Origin: CAZUMH01 sp964621645
GTDB taxonomy: Bacteria; Zhuqueibacterota; QNDG01; JAGLOF01
Length of the DNA stretch: 37,633 nt
Reading direction: 5' to 3'
NCBI GenBank assembly: GCA_964621645.1
Contig: CAZUMH010000023.1
Location: forward strand, 1 to 37,633
Shown here: positions 33,543 to 37,633 of the stretch, piece by piece
Position numbering within the stretch: position 1 is the stretch's first letter
Layout of the letters: every line of letters begins with the position of its first letter
Notes under the pieces: model-generated
Seen by the model: only the letters and a program-made list of their open reading frames with translations
Told to the model about the DNA's origin: nothing
Database searches by the model: none
Made by a program: the position numbers and the translations under genes

Positions 33543-34331
33543 TTATGCCTCCCCCCTCAGTTTCCGGAAGAAGGTGCCGTAGCCCTGATCTCCCAGCCAG
33601 AAGCGGACGAGATTGTTTACTCCCCGGGTGGTCAGCGTTGAGCCGGAAAGGCCGTCTACCTTGTGTTTGGCCCCGGGATCATCCGGCGACACCTTTCCTT
33701 TGATTACCTGGATTACCACCCGTCCCTCGATGTCGAAAGCCTCCTTTCCCACCCAGAGCCGCTTCCAGTTGGGATTGTCCACTTCACCCCCCAGACCCGG
33801 TGTCTCGCCCTGTTCATAGAAGGTCAATCCCTTGATGGTGCGCAGGTCGGCATCCAGGGCGATAAAACCGTACATGGTCGACCAGAGTCCCTTGCCGTAA
33901 ATGGGCAGGATGAGTTCAGAAAAATTGTCCCCTTCTTTCACCTTATAGATGACCATAAAACGGGGCATGCGGCCGATACCGGCTTGGTCCTGATCACCCG
34001 GTAGAGCCTGGCCATATTGGGGATCCCGGGCCATCTGTTTGATATCGAAACTCTGTGGATTCAACTTTTCCGTGTAGTCTTCGGGAGGTACTTCCTCTCC
34101 TGTATTTAGATTGATTACCGCTGCCGTCACCCGTTTCTCAAAGACCGCTTCGGGATCTTCTCCTTCCTGGAGCAGATGTCCTGCAGCCAGAATATTTTTC
34201 AGCCGCTCCAGTTTCTGATTCTCTTTCTGGATTCCCTTGAGGGAAACCGCGGCGGCAGAGACAAGTATAGAACAGACCAGACAGACGCCCAGGGCTACTC
34301 CGATGGTCTTGGAAATGCTGTCATTGGACAT
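33543..34331 (-). CDS. nqrC: Na+-translocating NADH:quinone oxidoreductase subunit C
   Basis: A 262-residue subunit with one N-terminal membrane helix (about 9-30) and a periplasmic FMN domain. The start at 34331 is fixed by AAGGAGG (34344-34350) and overlaps the end of nqrB by 11 nt. GETPGLGGEVDNP (175-187) and the flavinylation site DGLSGSTLT (226-234) are present; Thr232 is the expected covalent FMN residue, attached by ApbE. No apbE gene lies in the window. Confidence 0.96.
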   Translation of the reverse strand: MSNDSISKTIGVALGVCLVCSILVSAAAVSLKGIQKENQKLERLKNILAAGHLLQEGEDPEAVFEKRVTAAVINLNTGEEVPPEDYTEKLNPQSFDIKQMARDPQYGQALPGDQDQAGIGRMPRFMVIYKVKEGDNFSELILPIYGKGLWSTMYGFIALDADLRTIKGLTFYEQGETPGLGGEVDNPNWKRLWVGKEAFDIEGRVVIQVIKGKVSPDDPGAKHKVDGLSGSTLTTRGVNNLVRFWLGDQGYGTFFRKLRGEA

Positions 34332-35520
34332 GTTTCGCCAGCCTCCTTTTAATATTGGCGTTGATGACCATCCGGTCGATGATCGGAGCAAATACATTGC
34401 TGAAGAGAATGGCCAGCATCATCCCTTCGGGAAAAGCGGGATTCACCACCCGTATCATGACCACAAGGAATCCGATTAAGAATCCATAATAGTATTTTCC
34501 CTTTCTTGTAATCGCGGCTGAAACCGGATCGGTGGCCATGAAAACTGTTCCGAAAGCAAAGCCGCCCAGGGTAAGATGCCAGAGAGGTGAGAGCTGAAAC
34601 ATGGGATTCGTATCACTGCCGATGACGTTGAAGAGCAGCGAGGTGGCAACCATGCCGGCAAACACACTCAGCATTATGCGCCAGGAACCCAGGCCGGTGA
34701 TGATGAGAATAGCCGCCCCGATGAGACAGGCCAGCGTCGAAGTCTCACCCATGGAACCGGGAATCAATCCCAGAAAACTGTCGATCCAGCTGACGCCCGC
34801 GCCCATGGAAGACTCGGCCAGACGGGCCAGCGGAGTGGCCTTGCTCATGGCATCTATGGCAACCCAGACCCGGTCTCCGGATACCTGGGCCGGATAGGCA
34901 AAGAAGAGAAAGGCACGTCCCACCAGAGCAGGGTTGAGTATATTCATCCCCACACCCCCGAAAACCTCCTTGCCCAGAACGACACCGAAAGAAATGCCCA
35001 GCGCTACCTGCCACAAGGGAATGTTTGGAGGCATGATCAGGGCAAAAAGCATGCTGGTGACAAAAAATCCCTCATTGATCTCATGCTTGCGGACACAGGC
35101 GAAGAGCACCTCCCAGGCTATCCCGACAAGGAAGGTGACAATATACACAGGCAGGAAATAGAGGGCCCCGTGGGCCAGCGCAGCCCAGAAGCTATGGGGA
35201 TCGAAACCGATTCCCAGCCGCGCAATCACATGAGCCTGCCAGGTAGTGGCGGCCTCCAGTCCGGCCTGGGCCAAGACGCGGTTTGCCTGCAATCCGGTGT
35301 TGTACATCGCCATGAATACGGCCGGCAGGGTGGCTATGACCACGGTGATCATCACCCGTTTGAGATCTATTCCGTCACGTACATGGGGAGCTGATTTGGT
35401 TTTCTTGGATACGAAGAAGAAAGATTCGAACACTTCGTACAGATAGTAGAGAGATTCCAGCTTTCCGCCTTTCTGGAAATGCTTCTCTACTCTATCGAAT
35501 AGATGTCGTATTACTTTCAC
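34321..35520 (-). CDS. nqrB: Na+-translocating NADH:quinone oxidoreductase subunit B
   Basis: A 399-residue polytopic subunit, the main Na+ and quinone-handling part, carrying one covalent FMN and riboflavin in the family. It starts at GTG 35520, whose G is also the last base of the nqrA stop (TAGTG); AAGGAAGG lies upstream. Conserved NILNPALVGRAFLFFAYP and MFQLSPLWHLTLGGFAFG are seen. The flavinylation site, normally SGAT, reads SKAT (Ser226-Lys227-Ala228-Thr229); the Thr is kept but the Gly is a Lys. The codons are clear (AGC AAG GCC ACT on the minus strand). Confidence 0.97.
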   Translation of the reverse strand: MKVIRHLFDRVEKHFQKGGKLESLYYLYEVFESFFFVSKKTKSAPHVRDGIDLKRVMITVVIATLPAVFMAMYNTGLQANRVLAQAGLEAATTWQAHVIARLGIGFDPHSFWAALAHGALYFLPVYIVTFLVGIAWEVLFACVRKHEINEGFFVTSMLFALIMPPNIPLWQVALGISFGVVLGKEVFGGVGMNILNPALVGRAFLFFAYPAQVSGDRVWVAIDAMSKATPLARLAESSMGAGVSWIDSFLGLIPGSMGETSTLACLIGAAILIITGLGSWRIMLSVFAGMVATSLLFNVIGSDTNPMFQLSPLWHLTLGGFAFGTVFMATDPVSAAITRKGKYYYGFLIGFLVVMIRVVNPAFPEGMMLAILFSNVFAPIIDRMVINANIKRRLAKHVQ

Positions 35521-36869
35521 TAGCCTTCCTTCTCAATTTTTGTTAACAAAGCGCGAAGATTGGCACCATGGTCAATCTTTGAAGGACAGACGAAAGAGCA
35601 GAGCGCCAGGTCCTCTTCTTCAAGCTCCAGACAGCCCAGTTTCTCTGACTCATCAATGTCTCCGGCAGCCAGAGCCCTCAGCAGATAGTTCGGCAGGATA
35701 TCCAGGGGCATTACTTTCTCGTAACTGTTGATGGGAACAATAGCTCGTGGGCCCCCGTTGAGGGCCGTATCGAAGTCGAAACGCCGTCCCGGTATCAGCC
35801 GGGACAGGTAAATGTTCTTCAGGCTGAAGCGTTTGAAACCGGGACTCATCCAGGCAAAAAAGCCCAAGCCGGTGAACTCCGGGATGACGCTCACCTGCTG
35901 CTCATAGCGTCCCAGATAGGCCAGAGGACCGGATGCGGTACTCCCGGAGAGAACCGAACCGGAGATGATCCGATGACTTCCCTCCCGCAACTGCCCGCTG
36001 GTAAGTTCATCCAGACCGGCACCAATGCTGCACCGGACCAGTCGGGGCTCCTTTACGGACGGCCCCGCCAGTGATATCACCCGGGTATCGTTTAGCCGGC
36101 CCTCGGTGAACAGGTATCCCAGATCGCAGACATCCTGGGCTCCGATATACCAAACGCTCCGACCGCTGTGTACCGGATTGAGGAAATGGATATGGGTGCC
36201 TACATTCCCGGCCGGATGAGGGCCGCTGAACTGTACCTGCTCAATAGCGGGATTTGAGGGAGCCAGCAATGCTTTCCCGCTGCTCTGGCAGACATAGACC
36301 GTGCCCTTGGTCAGACGAGACAGGATGGAGAGACCGTTGATGAAATCATTTTCTCTTTCAGCCAGAATCAACCGCACATCGGGCGCCAGGGGATTGGTGT
36401 CCATGGCCTTGACGAAAATCGCCTCCGGTTCATCCGCGGGATCCGGAATGGTGCCAAAAGGTCGGGTCCGCAGCAGAGCCCAGACACCGGATTCCAGCAT
36501 TTGTTTTGCAACAGTATCTCTTGCCAGCTTCTCCAGGGCGCCCGTAGTGTGTTTGGAGAACGTCTTTTCTCCCTTGCCCTCCCGGACGATAACGATAGAG
36601 AGAAACGAGCGTTTTTCACCCCGGTTGATGGCCTTGACCTTTCCTGGCGCTGGAGCAGTAAAGACAATTTCAGGTCTGTTTTTGTCCAGGAAGAGGATAT
36701 CGCCCCGCCGGATCGTGTCACCCACCTCGACCTGGAAGCGGGGTTTGAGACCACCGTAATCTGTCCCCAGTACCGCCACTTCCCTGGTCTCCAGCTCTTC
36801 GCGGATCTCCTGCACCGGCTGGCCGGTGATGGGCAGGTCGAGACCCCTTTTAGTGCGTATCTGTCTCAT
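35520..36869 (-). CDS. nqrA: Na+-translocating NADH:quinone oxidoreductase subunit A
   Basis: The cytoplasmic peripheral subunit of NQR, 449 residues, first gene of the operon. The N-terminus has the biotinyl/lipoyl-like fold shared with RnfC (GDTIRRGDILFLDKN, then FTAPAPGKVKAINRGEKR). The family C-terminus ends with CSFVCPSKIDHGANLRALL. AAGGA precedes the ATG by about 6 nt. NqrA binds quinone near the membrane face in Vibrio. The operon order ABCDEF is the canonical one. Confidence 0.97.
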   Translation of the reverse strand: MRQIRTKRGLDLPITGQPVQEIREELETREVAVLGTDYGGLKPRFQVEVGDTIRRGDILFLDKNRPEIVFTAPAPGKVKAINRGEKRSFLSIVIVREGKGEKTFSKHTTGALEKLARDTVAKQMLESGVWALLRTRPFGTIPDPADEPEAIFVKAMDTNPLAPDVRLILAERENDFINGLSILSRLTKGTVYVCQSSGKALLAPSNPAIEQVQFSGPHPAGNVGTHIHFLNPVHSGRSVWYIGAQDVCDLGYLFTEGRLNDTRVISLAGPSVKEPRLVRCSIGAGLDELTSGQLREGSHRIISGSVLSGSTASGPLAYLGRYEQQVSVIPEFTGLGFFAWMSPGFKRFSLKNIYLSRLIPGRRFDFDTALNGGPRAIVPINSYEKVMPLDILPNYLLRALAAGDIDESEKLGCLELEEEDLALCSFVCPSKIDHGANLRALLTKIEKEG

Positions 36870-36912
36870 GGTGTCCTTTATATCTTTAATCTATCCGGGA
36901 AATATATGTCTC

Positions 36913-36941
36913 ATTATCTGGAATCTTATCGATGTTCGCAA
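36913..36941 (-). promoter_or_regulatory. Candidate promoter of the nqr operon
   Basis: On the minus strand TTGCGA (36941-36936), a 17-nt spacer and GATAAT (36918-36913); the -10 matches 5 of 6 and the -35 matches 4 of 6. Transcription would start near 36905, about 35 nt before nqrA. Confidence 0.4.
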
Positions 36942-37037
36942 GAACTTTACCAAAATAATCCCCTTCCCCTCAACTTGTTTTCTTTCAGGCAGATAGGGAC
37001 ATCTCCCTTTTCGCCGGGACTAAGCCGTTTTACCGGC

Positions 37038-37062
37038 AGGTAAGAGAGTCGAGCTTTTACCT
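37038..37062. repeat. Inverted repeat AGGTAA/TTACCT
   Basis: AGGTAA (37038-37043) and TTACCT (37057-37062) with a 13-nt spacer. The same arms occur inside the longer repeat at 37093-37139, so both may be sites for one protein. Confidence 0.4.
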
Positions 37063-37092
37063 CTCACTCTAACATCTTGTGGAAAAGACGGT

Positions 37093-37139
37093 TAGGTAAT
37101 GTGTCCCTTTCCGGTTCCATTTTTGTTACACATTACCTA
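37093..37139. repeat. 12-bp inverted repeat upstream of the nqr operon
   Basis: TAGGTAATGTGT (37093-37104) is perfectly complementary to ACACATTACCTA (37128-37139) around a 23-nt spacer. It could be an RNA hairpin, a dimeric operator about 220 bp upstream of nqrA, or the ends of a vanished mobile element. No T-run makes it a canonical terminator. Confidence 0.55.
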
Positions 37140-37283
37140 GCGTAATCTGAGATTCTGAATCCGTGGAATCATTCCCCCGTGCCTGCAGTCTTATTGCCGC
37201 ACCAGTTTTGGACGGTACGAACAGTACGGCTGGATCATTGAAATCAATCTTCTGTCCGAAGCAGCCTTCATCCGGGAACAGTA

Positions 37284-37633
37284 TCATGCGGTTTTCTGTC
37301 CAGACTGACCCGCACCGCCCTTGCCCCGCAGATAATCGATCATAGGCTGGGTCACCAGCGGCACCACATCACCGATCATGTGGGGCATAAGGTTGTCCAT
37401 CACTTTGGGCATCAATTCCGGCATCTGTTCCGCCATATAGTCGGGCATGGGGATCAACTTCCCTACCCGTTCCAGCATAGCGGGCATTACCTTGGGCATC
37501 ATGAGCGGCAGCAGTTTTGGAAAGAGGATCGGGAACATCGGCTTCATGAGACTCAGCGCACCGGGTATTTTACCCATAAACCGCATCATACCGCCCATCT
37601 TGAAGGGCATGGCATCGATCATCTCCGGCCACA
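37284..37633 (-). CDS. C-terminal part of a Met/Pro-rich protein (runs off the window)
   Basis: The frame is open to the right edge (Trp-Pro-Glu precede the first visible Met at 37622), so this is the end of a longer gene; about 115 residues are visible. The chain is extremely rich in Met and Pro with repeated units such as LMPKVM, LMMPKVM and MPELMPKVMDNLMPHM, then VPLVTQPMIDYLRG and a polar tail. I have seen similar Met/Pro repeats at the ends of some redox enzymes but cannot name the family from this piece. It points the same way as nqrA and lies 414 bp upstream of it. Confidence 0.65.
   Translation of the reverse strand, partial: WPEMIDAMPFKMGGMMRFMGKIPGALSLMKPMFPILFPKLLPLMMPKVMPAMLERVGKLIPMPDYMAEQMPELMPKVMDNLMPHMIGDVVPLVTQPMIDYLRGKGGAGQSGQKTA

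Larger units (their letters stand above)
36942..37283. other. Region upstream of nqrA with two inverted repeats
   Basis: A gap of about 340 bp with no supported gene. It holds two inverted repeats that share the same core (listed separately) and otherwise ordinary AT/GC-balanced sequence. The stop of the neighbouring minus-strand gene is at its right end. Confidence 0.5.

Overview
The window looks like a chromosomal piece of a Gram-negative bacterium, probably of the Fibrobacteres-Chlorobi-Bacteroidetes (FCB) sphere but outside the classical Bacteroidia. Family content points to FCB: a DUF3667 protein, a tandem PepSY-like periplasmic protein next to an OmpR-type two-component system, a 6-bladed beta-propeller lipoprotein, GH3 and GH105 enzymes with signal peptides, and Na+-NQR. 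Most genes, however, have good Shine-Dalgarno sequences (AGGAGG, GGAGGT), which Bacteroidia usually lack, and there is no SusC/SusD pair. A KSB1/Calditrichota/Marinimicrobia-like lineage fits, but this is inference. I saw no rRNA, tRNA, CRISPR, phage or transposase gene.

Layout. 1-4800 (+): an outer-membrane barrel protein, a membrane-anchored HExxH metallopeptidase-like protein, a small hypothetical, a CPBP intramembrane protease and a beta-propeller lipoprotein. 4950-10016 (-): a two-gene polysaccharide cassette, GH3 followed by an unusual fusion of a BNR_4-type propeller (with residues resembling the PL24/PL25 ulvan-lyase active site) to a GH105 unsaturated-glucuronyl hydrolase, closed by a clear terminator. 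10.0-13.3 kb (+): small membrane proteins, a 46-aa microprotein, DUF3667 and another barrel protein. 13.6-23.9 kb (+): a response regulator with a TTG start, a histidine kinase, a duplicated PepSY-like protein, then TolC-like outer-membrane factor, lipoprotein adaptor, RND permease and a barrel protein of unknown role. The permease has Asn-Asn where transporters of this superfamily normally carry the proton-relay aspartates. 24.1-28.3 kb (+): a TIGR01777 epimerase-like protein, then a subtilase-like protein, a Tat-exported DUF362 protein and a radical SAM enzyme that also carries a Tat signal; the last three are a possible exported maturation system.

28.36-36.87 kb (-): a respiratory block. 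nqrABCDEF encodes the Na+-translocating NADH:quinone oxidoreductase and is followed at once by a small Cys-rich membrane protein that I take to be an NqrM-like maturation factor. After a 200-nt gap comes the system II cytochrome c assembly pair ResB-CcsA. The resB frame has a perfect Shine-Dalgarno in front of an ATT codon, not in front of its first ATG. The region upstream of nqrA holds a candidate promoter and two inverted repeats. The window ends inside a Met/Pro-rich protein of unknown function on the minus strand.

The best candidates for something new are the propeller-GH105 fusion, the Tat-tagged radical SAM/DUF362/subtilase set, the Asn-Asn RND permease, and the small Cys-rich protein behind nqrF.
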